In this document: one piece after another, positions 52,529 through 60,854 of the stretch
How the letters are laid out: every line of letters begins with the position of its first letter
Numbering within the stretch: the first letter of the stretch is position 1
Source of the DNA: Aurantibrevibacter litoralis
GTDB lineage: Bacteria > Bacteroidota > Bacteroidia > Flavobacteriales > Flavobacteriaceae
Assembly: GCF_034651555.1 (NCBI RefSeq)
Contig: NZ_JAYEEQ010000020.1
Span: 1 to 64,000 of the forward strand
DNA length: 64,000 nt
Direction of reading: 5' to 3'
Program-made: the position numbers and the translations under genes
The notes under the pieces: model-generated
What the model was told of the DNA's origin: nothing
Databases searched by the model: none
The model's input: the letters and a program-made list of their open reading frames with translations, nothing else

Positions 52529-53029
52529 TTAAAGCACCAATTCATAGCAATAGAAAGGGTGTTTACTTTGATGTGGAAAATAGATGGTTTCCAATTTTTG
52601 GTAGCCCCTGCTTTCATAAAATTTTTGATTTCCGGAATTTTGACTAAAGGTATCTAAACGTACCGAAATAAGCCCTTTATTACGCGCCAAATCCTCTGCA
52701 AAATCCATGAGTTGATGGGCGTATCCCTGTCGTTGGTAATTAGGCGCTATAGCCAGCCGATGAATATAATAACTGTGGTTGTTTGGCGTTACCCATGTTA
52801 CGGTTTCATATTCTAAATCCATTAGCGATGAAATGGCAATACAACCAATTATAGTGTTTTGTTTCTCCAGAAGATAGAGCTCATTTCGGCGTATGTCTTT
52901 TTCAAAAACGACAGCAGAAGGATAGTGGTAGTTCCATTGGTAGATTCCGTTTTGCTCCATCATTTTGGTGCAGGCTTGGGTTAGGGAACTAATAGCTGCA
53001 ATTTCTGAAATCTTTGCATGTCGAATCAT
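52529..53029 (-). CDS. GNAT-family N-acetyltransferase
   Basis: A 166-residue acetyltransferase with the acetyl-CoA motif LAIAPNYQRQGYAHQLMDFAED and the C-terminal YESRGYQKLETIYF. The central segment YIHRLAIAP is a usual GNAT core. Substrate unknown. It is cotranscribed with the MATE transporter 12 bases downstream, so it may modify a compound that is then exported, which is inference. Confidence 0.88.
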   Translation of the reverse strand: MIRHAKISEIAAISSLTQACTKMMEQNGIYQWNYHYPSAVVFEKDIRRNELYLLEKQNTIIGCIAISSLMDLEYETVTWVTPNNHSYYIHRLAIAPNYQRQGYAHQLMDFAEDLARNKGLISVRLDTFSQNSGNQKFYESRGYQKLETIYFPHQSKHPFYCYELVL

Positions 53030-53083
53030 TTGCGGAATACAATTTAATTGTAAATTTATAATATCTTAACATAACAGTGTAGT

Positions 53084-53881
53084 ATGAAAAAAATATTGGT
53101 TCCTATCGGCACATCACCAAACTCCCATGAAACCTTACAATATGCGGTGGATTTTGCCGCACATTTTAGTGCTGAAATTTTTGTCATGGAGGTTTTTAAT
53201 GTAAAATCCGGTGCCGGAGATTTGGTGAATATTGAAGAAAAAGTAGCAGAAAACAGTAAGGAGCATCTTAAGGAAGTAATACGTAAAGTAGATGCAAAAA
53301 ACAGTACCATAAAAATAGCTACCTACAATGGTGATATTATTGATGGGCTAAAGGATATAGATAAAGAACTTGGGATCGATTTAATTATTATTGCCCCGAG
53401 AAGCAATGACATTTCCGAAGAACGCTACTTGGGCTATACCTCAGGAAGGATCATAAAGCGAACAGATATCCCAACATTGATTGTTCCAAAGGGTACGGTT
53501 TTTAAGCCTTATAAAACCATACTTACCGCATTTAGATCGGGTATTTTAAAGGGGAAGGAAATTCTTAATCCCTTGGTGCAGGTAAAAGATAAATTTAAGG
53601 CCAAGGTAAACTTGCTCTTAGTGAAAACACCCGGTTATACCGAAGATGATCTTAAAATTAACACGGAATTAATGGATATTAGTGCGCAGCTTACCTTAAG
53701 TGAAAATGCCACCACGTACCACGGCGTACTAGAACATTTTAGGGAGCAACATCCGGATTTACTGTGTGTTTTTAGGAGAAAAAGAGGCTTTTTTAAAAGT
53801 TTATGGGAAAAAAGCACCATTTTAAAGTCAGAGTTTTATGTTCCCATTCCTGTTTTAGTATTGAGCGTAAAAAAAGACTAA
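53084..53881 (+). CDS. Universal stress protein, two-domain form
   Basis: The 265 residues make two UspA-like halves. The first (1 to about 145) opens MKKILVPIGTSPNSHETLQYAVDFAAHFSAEIFV and ends with GYTSGRIIKRTDIPTLIVPKG, in which a G-x-x-S/T-type phosphate site is only partly kept. The second half (from KPYKTILTAFRSG) is more divergent. Such tandem proteins are common in flavobacteria and respond to stress or energy state. It is divergent from the GNAT gene by about 54 bases and lies just before the tRNA gene. Confidence 0.88.
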   Translation: MKKILVPIGTSPNSHETLQYAVDFAAHFSAEIFVMEVFNVKSGAGDLVNIEEKVAENSKEHLKEVIRKVDAKNSTIKIATYNGDIIDGLKDIDKELGIDLIIIAPRSNDISEERYLGYTSGRIIKRTDIPTLIVPKGTVFKPYKTILTAFRSGILKGKEILNPLVQVKDKFKAKVNLLLVKTPGYTEDDLKINTELMDISAQLTLSENATTYHGVLEHFREQHPDLLCVFRRKRGFFKSLWEKSTILKSEFYVPIPVLVLSVKKD

Positions 53882-53950
53882 TGCTTATTTCATTTTAGGC
53901 CGATTGCATTTTGATACCTAAGTAAAAAGTATTTTCTTTGCCGTCCATTA

Positions 53951-54027
53951 GGGGGATTAGCTCAGTTGGCTAGAGCGCTTGCCTGGCAGGCAAGAGGTCA
54001 CCGGTTCGAATCCGGTATTCTCCACCA
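53951..54027 (+). tRNA. tRNA-Ala (anticodon GGC)
   Basis: A full cloverleaf can be folded: acceptor GGGGGAT with ATTCTCC (one or two G-U pairs), D arm GCTC...GAGC, anticodon stem CTTGC/GCAAG with loop CTGGCAG (anticodon GGC, reading GCC/GCU), and T arm ACCGG-TTCGAAT-CCGGT. The 3' CCA is encoded (54025-54027). Its 3' end borders the unusual gene block from 54.6 kb onward, and tRNA 3' ends are common integration sites. Confidence 0.97.
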
Positions 54028-54072
54028 ATTTTTATAGGGCTTCAAGAGTTTTTAATTTTTGGAGCTTTTTTC

Positions 54073-54094
54073 ATTTGCACGCAATTTGCACGCA
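54073..54094. repeat. Tandem 11-base direct repeat near the tRNA 3' end
   Basis: ATTTGCACGCA occurs twice in direct succession, 46 bases after the tRNA. Such paired short repeats next to a tRNA can be recombinase arm sites or remnants of an attachment site. No integrase gene is visible in the window. Confidence 0.5.
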
Positions 54095-54568
54095 AAACTG
54101 GTTTTCAATTTTGTTGGGTATTATGTGATACATTTTGGTTTATTTCATGCTTCTTAACGGTTAACAAAATATTGTTTTTAAAAAGCATCTCTATTTATGG
54201 GGTGATTTAACTTCAATATTAAAGTAATAAATACCCGTTGTGCATTTTGATTATTTAGTGCTTATTTGATATTGAAATCTTCATTATTTGCCTCGATCCT
54301 GAAGGAAGTAATGAAGATTTCTTCGATTTGCCCTTTAGGCCAGGGCAAAAATTCAATAAACTAAACCAAAATGAAAAACGGGTCAGGAAATCTTAGTTCC
54401 TTCAACTAGAAATTAACTAGAATACTAAAAAAACCACTAATCGGATGCTTAATGTACAAGCTTTTTATTGATTAAAATGTTACCATAAATAGGCAGTTTT
54501 ATAGCACATCAGAATATACTCATAAGAAATACAAATTCTGTTCATTTTGCTTTTTACTAAACTATAAT
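54095..54568. other. AT-rich gap between the tRNA and the PcfJ-like gene
   Basis: No gene is supported in this part of a 609-base gap. A small palindrome (TTGCCCT...AGGGCAA) lies near 54330-54350. The stretch is AT-rich and differs from the coding flanks, as island borders often do. Confidence 0.4.
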
Positions 54569-54594
54569 GATGACTTTTTGATATTTTAGTTATA
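54569..54594 (+). promoter_or_regulatory. Candidate ECF-sigma promoter, site A
   Basis: GATGAC (54569-54574), 14 bases, GTTATA (54589-54594), ending 42 bases before the PcfJ-like start. The same two hexamers at the same spacing recur at 56182 and 63227. A T-rich spacer is shared by all three. It is proposed as a promoter of the sigma factor encoded at 60290. Confidence 0.65.
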
Positions 54595-54636
54595 AAGGGT
54601 TAAAATAATTTAGTTTAACGATTAAATCATTACCAA

Positions 54637-56166
54637 ATGAGCGGTAAGTTTTATAAGAAACCACATAACTGGCGTTGGCAAAGATATTATGGCTTAAAGA
54701 ACGCAAAGGCCTCTTTGGAGGAAGAACTAGAGCAATACCATCTAGATAATTCTGGACACGTACATGATATGTACTGGGATAACCTGAGAAACCCACTGGC
54801 AACTTTGATTGGATATATTCCCGGTTTCCATTGTTGTGAGAATTGTTACTACGACGAAATTGGGATGGGAAGTCCGAAAGACATCTGCGAATACAACTAT
54901 CAGAAGTTGTTTGAAAATATCACAAACTTCGAAAGGACGGTTCAGAACTTGAATATTGGGGATGACATTTCGTTTCTTAGGGGCTCAAACCTCCAAAAAC
55001 TCCAAAGCAGCTCTGTGCCCGGAAACCATATTGAAGAAAGGCTTTATAAGCATTTTATGGATTTAGACAATCTTGAACAGAATAGGGATATGACCGTTAA
55101 AAGTCTTCGTGCGGCAATTGGGAATGTGTCTAACATTGAAATCATCGAACAGGCGGTAGATCCAAAACATAGTGCCTTTATTGCGAAATGGACTTGTCTG
55201 TTATCTCCATTTTGGTTGAGAAGTCCGCAATCTTGGAAGCCAGAAAGCGGGAAACACATTCTTGACCATCTTTTCATCTTTTACGATGTGCCAAGTTTTC
55301 TTTTAGAACAGTGGTTTCCAAATACGCACGAAGGTTTCGGAAGGCGATACCTTCCTTTTAAATGGATCGTCTGGTATCTTATCATCGGACAAGGGGGAAG
55401 CCTTCAAAAGGCATCAAAACGTTTTGCATGGAACATTTACAATAAATTCCAGCACTTTCTTTTAGAAGCTCCCAATACCAACTACCCAATGGAATCATGC
55501 CTCTATGCCGAAATATTTAGGCTAGGAGGCAATCGACAAGATTTTATGCGCATCATGTACAGTCGTTCATTGGTCATTGACCCTACGGAGCAGACATATG
55601 ATGAATCCTATCTTAAATTTTGGCAGCACACCGTTTTTTGGTTGATAAAAAACAGAGAAGCCATAAGCGATGAGGAAAGCAGTCTCATTGTAGATTGGGC
55701 GCTTCATAGATATACCGAAACGACCCGAATTAGGAATGAAAAAGAATTCACTTGGAAGGGAAGAAAGGTGCGCAACGTGCTCGTAGCCAGTGAGGAATAT
55801 GCGGCCACACGTTTTAAGCCTTCATGGGTAGGGTACCACTGGGAGGGACATAACTGGGACTGGATCTTTACAGATGGGAAGGGTGACGCTTGGGACTTTA
55901 CGGAACTGATCAATGGCAAACAGCTGTATGAAGAAGGACAGTACATGCGCCATTGTGTGGGAACCTATGTAGGAAGATGTGCTTCAGGGACTTCGGCGAT
56001 TTTCTCTCTGAAAAAGAATGGAAATAGGGTAATTACAATTGAGATAAGTCCAAAACTCCGAATGTTAGTTCAATGTTTGGGCAAGGGCAACAGAAGACCC
56101 TCGGAGGAGGAATCAAACGTAATTAAGCGATGGTTATCATTGGCTTGTGGCAAAGTTTTTACTTAA
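54637..56166 (+). CDS. PcfJ-domain protein
   Basis: The 509-residue protein ends in a PcfJ domain (about residues 420-495): LYEEGQYMRHCVGTYVGRC, IFSLKKNGNRVITIEIS and VQCLGKGNRRPS, the diagnostic blocks. PcfJ was named from the Enterococcus plasmid pCF10 and is frequent in conjugative elements and islands, but its activity is not known. The N-terminal 400 residues are aromatic-rich with a cluster FHCCENCYYDE (three Cys) near residue 68 and have no match I can name. It has its own GATGAC/GTTATA site and precedes the M48 operon, in the same direction, by 56 bases. Confidence 0.82.
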   Translation: MSGKFYKKPHNWRWQRYYGLKNAKASLEEELEQYHLDNSGHVHDMYWDNLRNPLATLIGYIPGFHCCENCYYDEIGMGSPKDICEYNYQKLFENITNFERTVQNLNIGDDISFLRGSNLQKLQSSSVPGNHIEERLYKHFMDLDNLEQNRDMTVKSLRAAIGNVSNIEIIEQAVDPKHSAFIAKWTCLLSPFWLRSPQSWKPESGKHILDHLFIFYDVPSFLLEQWFPNTHEGFGRRYLPFKWIVWYLIIGQGGSLQKASKRFAWNIYNKFQHFLLEAPNTNYPMESCLYAEIFRLGGNRQDFMRIMYSRSLVIDPTEQTYDESYLKFWQHTVFWLIKNREAISDEESSLIVDWALHRYTETTRIRNEKEFTWKGRKVRNVLVASEEYAATRFKPSWVGYHWEGHNWDWIFTDGKGDAWDFTELINGKQLYEEGQYMRHCVGTYVGRCASGTSAIFSLKKNGNRVITIEISPKLRMLVQCLGKGNRRPSEEESNVIKRWLSLACGKVFT

Positions 56167-56181
56167 ACTTTCTGAATAAAA

Positions 56182-56207
56182 GATGACATTTGCTAATTTT
56201 GGTTATA
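56182..56207 (+). promoter_or_regulatory. Candidate ECF-sigma promoter, site B
   Basis: GATGAC (56182-56187), 14 bases, GTTATA (56202-56207), 15 bases before the M48 start. A TAATTTTG (56194-56201) inside the spacer also fits the housekeeping -7 element, so both sigma types may act here. It would drive the operon that contains the sigma gene itself. Confidence 0.65.
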
Positions 56208-56222
56208 TATCTTAAAACCGAA

Positions 56223-57059
56223 ATGAAACTAACTCTGTTCACGCTTCTTTTTGTTCTTATTTTTAAATGGACAAGTGCCCAAGAAATACCCTTGAATAAA
56301 CTAGACCAGGCCATAGCGGTCTATACTTCTAAAGTTGAGGATGCCACCTTGTTGAACAACTGTGGCCATGCATTCGATGGTCCTGCTTATTTATTAAAAC
56401 AAGCCGAGAACAATTGGCTTGATTTTGCACTCTACATCAGTAGTAATTCCAAAAGTTCCATAGGCAAGGACATTTATAACCAGTATGTCCTATTGAACAA
56501 ATTAGACAATACCCATTTTTCCAAGGAAAAAGTTGAGGAAATCCTAAGGGAAATCACAAAGAACGTATCTCGTAAAGAAGTAAATTATACATTGAGTATA
56601 CTTAAATCTGACGAAATAAACGCCTTCGCCACTCTCGGTGGTTACCTATATATCACCACGGGACTATTAGACTTTGTAGATACCTATGATGAGCTGGCCT
56701 TTATCATAGGCCATGAAGTGGCTCACGAGGATAAATTGCACACCAAACGAAAAGTGACCAAGCTTACACTGTCTACAGATTTAGGAGGAATGACCCGGAT
56801 GGAAGGTTTCACGGAAATAGCTACTAAGATCAACAAAACGCTCTCCCCGCCCTTCGATCAAATTGACGAATATGAAGCCGATAAAGTAGGTTTTGAACTC
56901 GCTAAGGCTGCTGGATATGATGTAAATAAATTTACAGACTTCTTTACAAAGTTGGAGCGTTATGAAAAAAAAGATTTGCTAAGAAAACTTACATCAACAC
57001 ACCCCTTTGCGGAACACAGAAAGAATTGTGTCCTTTCGTACATCACCAACAATCGTTAA
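56223..57059 (+). CDS. Secreted M48-family metalloprotease
   Basis: The 278-residue protein (ATG 56223) has a signal peptide (MKLTLFTLLFVLIFKWTSAQ) and a zinc protease domain: HEVAH is the HExxH site (about residue 169), and EYEADKVGFELAKAAGYD gives the third ligand Glu and the helix typical of M48. HPFAEHRKN at the end is also standard. Substrates of periplasmic M48 enzymes (BepA/LoiP-like) are misfolded outer-membrane proteins. First gene of the exporter operon; the next gene starts four bases later. Confidence 0.9.
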   Translation: MKLTLFTLLFVLIFKWTSAQEIPLNKLDQAIAVYTSKVEDATLLNNCGHAFDGPAYLLKQAENNWLDFALYISSNSKSSIGKDIYNQYVLLNKLDNTHFSKEKVEEILREITKNVSRKEVNYTLSILKSDEINAFATLGGYLYITTGLLDFVDTYDELAFIIGHEVAHEDKLHTKRKVTKLTLSTDLGGMTRMEGFTEIATKINKTLSPPFDQIDEYEADKVGFELAKAAGYDVNKFTDFFTKLERYEKKDLLRKLTSTHPFAEHRKNCVLSYITNNR

Positions 57060-57063
57060 AAAC

Positions 57064-59406
57064 ATGTATTTAGTTCATAATACACAGTCAATTCCCCTTG
57101 AATTAGGGAAAAAGCTTACCATTGGAAGAGAGGGATATGGCGCAGAGATGCTGGTAGACAGCCAAAAGGTTTCCAGACAGCATGCGCAGATCGAAAAAAG
57201 GTTGGAAGGGGTATTCATTATTGATTTAGAGAGTGCCAACGGAACCATGGTAAACCAAAAACGTTTAAAACCCAATGTTTGGACGAGTATAGAGTCTGGA
57301 GATGTGATACACATAGCTTCTTTGAATTTCCACCTGACCCTTGACAAGCCTAATCAAAAAAAGAGGCATGAAGCAATTGAAGATTCTAGAACATCGGGCT
57401 TTAAACAAAAAATTATTTCAAAAGGGATTCTAAAAGTTGGGCGCGAAAAGAGCAATGATATTGTTTTGAACGATCCTACGGTGACTCGTGAACACGCTTT
57501 GTTGTCCTATTCCCAAGGAAATTTTTGGGTTGAAGATCTGGGTTCTACCAACAAAACTTACCTCAACGGAAGAGAAATAAGAATCAAAACAAAGCTAAAG
57601 GACAGTGATGTGATCACGATATCGTTCTATAGCATAACCCTTGGCGATGGCTTCAAAGATCTGAGAAAAGTGAAAAGTGCGATTAAGACGCTGTCCATTC
57701 AAAAGAAGTTTCCGAACAACAAAATCGGACTTCAAAATATGTCAATGGACATTCTTCAATCCAATTTTGTGGCGCTTATGGGGCCTTCAGGTTGCGGAAA
57801 ATCAACATTATTAAAATGCCTTAACGGGGAAAATCCGGCCACTTCCGGAGAAGTATTGATTCATGGTTTGTCATTGGCGGATAATTTCGGTCTTATCAAA
57901 AAAAAGATTGGATATGTACCTCAGGATGACATTGTCCATAAAGAACTAACCGTGTACAAAACGTTGTTCTACGCCGCTAAATTGCGTTTGCCCGATGATA
58001 CCACCAACCAAGAAATCAACGCAAGGATAGACAAGGTAATCGCCGATTTAAACTTGGATCAAGACAAAGAAAAGGATATTCGAAGTGTAAAAGTAGGTAG
58101 TCTTTCTGGCGGCCAACGAAAACGTGTCTCCATAGCAGTAGAACTGTTGACCGAACCGACTATACTATTTCTGGATGAACCCACCTCTCCACTAGACCCT
58201 GAAACTATCGAGGGTTTTTTAACAAGCTTAAAAAAATTGGCACACAACGGAACCACTATCGTCATGGTGACCCACAAACCGGAAGACCTAAATTATGTAG
58301 ATGAGGTTATATTTCTTGGCGTGCAGGGACATTTAGTATTCAAAGGACCTGCCGAGCTATTGTCTTCCCATTTTGAGGCGGCTAATATTGTGGAGGTATA
58401 CAGTAAGATGAGCAATATGAATTTCGTTGGCAAGTTCTATCAAAAACCAATCGTGCAAAGTGTATCGGGGGTTAAAAACCAAGAAATTAAAAAAGAGAAG
58501 ACAGATTCACAATGGTTGCAACTCTTTTGGTTAATCTCTAGATATTTTCGGATCAAGGTTAATGACAGGGAGAACCTTGGACTTTTATTGGCGCAACCCA
58601 TTATAATTGGCGGTCTAGTGTGTTTGGTGTTCAACAAGTTCCAAGTAGGAGTGCTGTTTCTGATGGCAATTTCTGGGATTTGGTTTGGAGTCAGCAACGC
58701 TGCCAAGGAAATTGTTGGGGAACTTCCCATATACAAACGAGAGCGCATGTTCAATCTTGGTATCAATACGTATATCCTATCCAAATGGACGGTTCTTGCG
58801 CTCATCGCTTTTTTACAGACCTTAATTTTTGTGAGTATCATATACCTAAACTTTAAATGGAATCCTTATCCCGACTTTGAAGATATATACCTACACTCTT
58901 TTTGGGGAAGTGTTGTATTCATGTTCTATATCTCCATTTCGGCATCGCTCCTCGGTCTTTGGCTCTCTGCCACCTTCAATAATACTGAAAAGGTAATGAC
59001 GGTAGTGCCCATAGCACTTATGCCACAGATAATGTTGGCAGGGGTTATGACTAAAATAAATAATACCCTTGTGGAACTATTGAGCTTTTTCACCCTAGGA
59101 CGATGGGGTACCGAGGGACTTGCGAGGATACAAGACAAGGCCTCCCCAACTTTGGAAAATACCACAAATGAAACACAATCGGTGATTGCCTCTATGGCCT
59201 TACCGCCACCGGCCCATGGTGTACAGGACGCCCCATCCGCAGCACTCCGAATATTAGATCTTTATAATGAAAAACTGGTGGAAGAAGACGCATTGATTGG
59301 AAGCCTTTTTGATAGTTTTGAAAACAACCTTTTGGCGATATTCATTCTCAATTTGCTTTTTTACCTGCTAATTTTCATATCACTTAAAAAGAAAGATGCC
59401 TTATGA
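57064..59406 (+). CDS. ABC exporter with two N-terminal FHA domains
   Basis: The 780-residue protein joins: FHA domain 1 (about residues 1-95; LTIGREG, SRQHAQIE, SANGTMVN), FHA domain 2 (about 115-205; LKVGREKSNDIV, TREHALLS, GSTNKTYLNG), an ABC ATPase (about 215-450; Walker A GPSGCGKST near 240, signature SLSGGQRKR near 346, Walker B ILFLDEPTSPLDP) and an ABC2-type membrane part from about 500 with six helices. Both FHA domains keep the Gly-Arg, Ser/Thr-x-x-His and Asn phosphothreonine residues. The layout equals Mycobacterium Rv1747, which is controlled by a Ser/Thr kinase. ATG 57064 is used. Confidence 0.93.
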   Translation: MYLVHNTQSIPLELGKKLTIGREGYGAEMLVDSQKVSRQHAQIEKRLEGVFIIDLESANGTMVNQKRLKPNVWTSIESGDVIHIASLNFHLTLDKPNQKKRHEAIEDSRTSGFKQKIISKGILKVGREKSNDIVLNDPTVTREHALLSYSQGNFWVEDLGSTNKTYLNGREIRIKTKLKDSDVITISFYSITLGDGFKDLRKVKSAIKTLSIQKKFPNNKIGLQNMSMDILQSNFVALMGPSGCGKSTLLKCLNGENPATSGEVLIHGLSLADNFGLIKKKIGYVPQDDIVHKELTVYKTLFYAAKLRLPDDTTNQEINARIDKVIADLNLDQDKEKDIRSVKVGSLSGGQRKRVSIAVELLTEPTILFLDEPTSPLDPETIEGFLTSLKKLAHNGTTIVMVTHKPEDLNYVDEVIFLGVQGHLVFKGPAELLSSHFEAANIVEVYSKMSNMNFVGKFYQKPIVQSVSGVKNQEIKKEKTDSQWLQLFWLISRYFRIKVNDRENLGLLLAQPIIIGGLVCLVFNKFQVGVLFLMAISGIWFGVSNAAKEIVGELPIYKRERMFNLGINTYILSKWTVLALIAFLQTLIFVSIIYLNFKWNPYPDFEDIYLHSFWGSVVFMFYISISASLLGLWLSATFNNTEKVMTVVPIALMPQIMLAGVMTKINNTLVELLSFFTLGRWGTEGLARIQDKASPTLENTTNETQSVIASMALPPPAHGVQDAPSAALRILDLYNEKLVEEDALIGSLFDSFENNLLAIFILNLLFYLLIFISLKKKDAL

Positions 59407-60272
59407 AAACTATCACTAAAACAAAGGCAATGACACTGTGCGCTGTCCTTATAATACTGATATCGTGTAGTAAGAGACCAGAATTCGTGGAAGTCGACAA
59501 CATTGTCATCCTAGCCTCTGATAGTGAAACGCTAACTGTTGGCATGGATTATATTGTGTACAATTCCAACAATGTTCGGACAAAATTACGCCAATCCAGT
59601 ATGGAAATATACTATAAGGACTCGTTGGTGGGTCATGGTTTCCTTAACGAAGAAGTGGCACTAAGTGCCAATGATACCATAGGAATCCCTGTAAGTTGTA
59701 AAATAAACTTAAAGAGGTTAAGTATATTCTACCCCGAATTGCTTGCTTCGGATTCTTCAACTTTTGACCTTAAAGGAAAAGGAACGGTGGGCTTTATGTT
59801 GAACTCATTTAACATAGTTCTTGATGATCAAATTCACCTAAACACCAAAAAGACCATTTTAGATCAAATTGAAAAAAATCTAAACAATGGCAAGAATTTC
59901 AAGTTACGCGCCATATCCAGCAATAAGTTACCTTCTTTAACAAAAACACAATTAAAACTGCAAATGGAGGCCATCAACCAAATGCCAATTGCATATCAGA
60001 TAGACAGTTTGGAATTAGACTTTTATCTGGATAGAGACAATGGAAGTGTGGCCCATTGGTCCTTGGAAAAGCCGTATAACCAGAGCCCCATGGGATCACA
60101 GATAATACCTTTAGAGGTTACACTGAACAATCTGGATATGTTGAAGCAAATGAAGTTCTCTTGGTTGGCCGACCAAAAAGTAGATTTTTTTATTTTAGGA
60201 CAGGCTCAGGTACTTATCGAGGGATATAGGTTCAAAATGCCAATAAATGACTTGCTGGAAATTCGTTTTTAA
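59403..60272 (+). CDS. LEA14/WHy-like lipoprotein
   Basis: The 289-residue protein has a lipoprotein signal (LCAVLIILISC) and a body that reads like one or two WHy/LEA-2 beta-sandwich domains: YNSNNVRTKLRQSSMEIYYKDSLVGHGFLNE in the first, and SLELDFYLDRD, then MKFSWLADQ and ILIEGYRF-like strands in the second. Such domains occur in desiccation and envelope proteins; the function is unknown. Its start overlaps the exporter stop (ATGA), so the two are coupled, and it may be the periplasmic partner of the exporter. Domain call is by pattern only. Confidence 0.65.
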   Translation: MKTITKTKAMTLCAVLIILISCSKRPEFVEVDNIVILASDSETLTVGMDYIVYNSNNVRTKLRQSSMEIYYKDSLVGHGFLNEEVALSANDTIGIPVSCKINLKRLSIFYPELLASDSSTFDLKGKGTVGFMLNSFNIVLDDQIHLNTKKTILDQIEKNLNNGKNFKLRAISSNKLPSLTKTQLKLQMEAINQMPIAYQIDSLELDFYLDRDNGSVAHWSLEKPYNQSPMGSQIIPLEVTLNNLDMLKQMKFSWLADQKVDFFILGQAQVLIEGYRFKMPINDLLEIRF

Positions 60273-60289
60273 GAAAGCTTAATGACCAT

Positions 60290-60853
60290 ATGACCGATCA
60301 GGAACTGTTACATCAACTCAGAATAGGAAACGAGGATTGCCTTGGGCAGTTATATGCACATTTGGACTTGGTAAAAAACTGGATTAAAAGAAACAATGGA
60401 AACGATGAAGATGCTCTAGATGTGTTCCAGGAAGCGATAATTGTTTTCTACAAGAATGTTATGTCCGGAAACTATGAGCAAAAAAGCAAAATAAGCACGT
60501 ATTTGTTCGAAATTTGTAAGAGACAGTGGCTTAATCATCTCAATCGTAGAAAACGCTATGAAAAATTAGGGGGAACCGCTGGTAGTGAAAGCAAGCTTGA
60601 AGAAGAACTTATTTATGAGGTTACCCAAAGAGGTTCTAGGCTGAAAGATTATTTAAGTAAGGCAATGTCTAGTCTAGGGGAACCCTGCAAGTCCCTTTTG
60701 GAGACTACTATTTTTCTGGGGGTGCGAATGGAGGATATCGCAGAGAGGTTCAACTATTCAAGTGCCCGATCGGCGAGCCAACAGAAATTAAGATGCCTTA
60801 AAAAGTTGAGGGAATTAATTTCGTATGACGATATAATTGCTTTAAAACATTGA
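60290..60853 (+). CDS. ECF-type RNA polymerase sigma factor
   Basis: The 187-residue protein has sigma region 2 (about residues 20-85: LVKNWIKRNNGNDEDALDVFQEAIIVFYKN, then STYLFEICKRQWLNHLNRRKRY) and region 4 (about 130-180: LGEPCKSLLETTIFLGVRMEDIAERFNYSSARSASQQKLRCLKKL), separated by a Glu-rich linker. Region 3 is absent, as in all ECF sigma factors. It lies inside the exporter operon and is followed one base later by a membrane protein, the position of an anti-sigma factor. The GATGAC/GTTATA sites around it are its likely targets. Confidence 0.92.
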   Translation: MTDQELLHQLRIGNEDCLGQLYAHLDLVKNWIKRNNGNDEDALDVFQEAIIVFYKNVMSGNYEQKSKISTYLFEICKRQWLNHLNRRKRYEKLGGTAGSESKLEEELIYEVTQRGSRLKDYLSKAMSSLGEPCKSLLETTIFLGVRMEDIAERFNYSSARSASQQKLRCLKKLRELISYDDIIALKH

Positions 60854-60854
60854 A

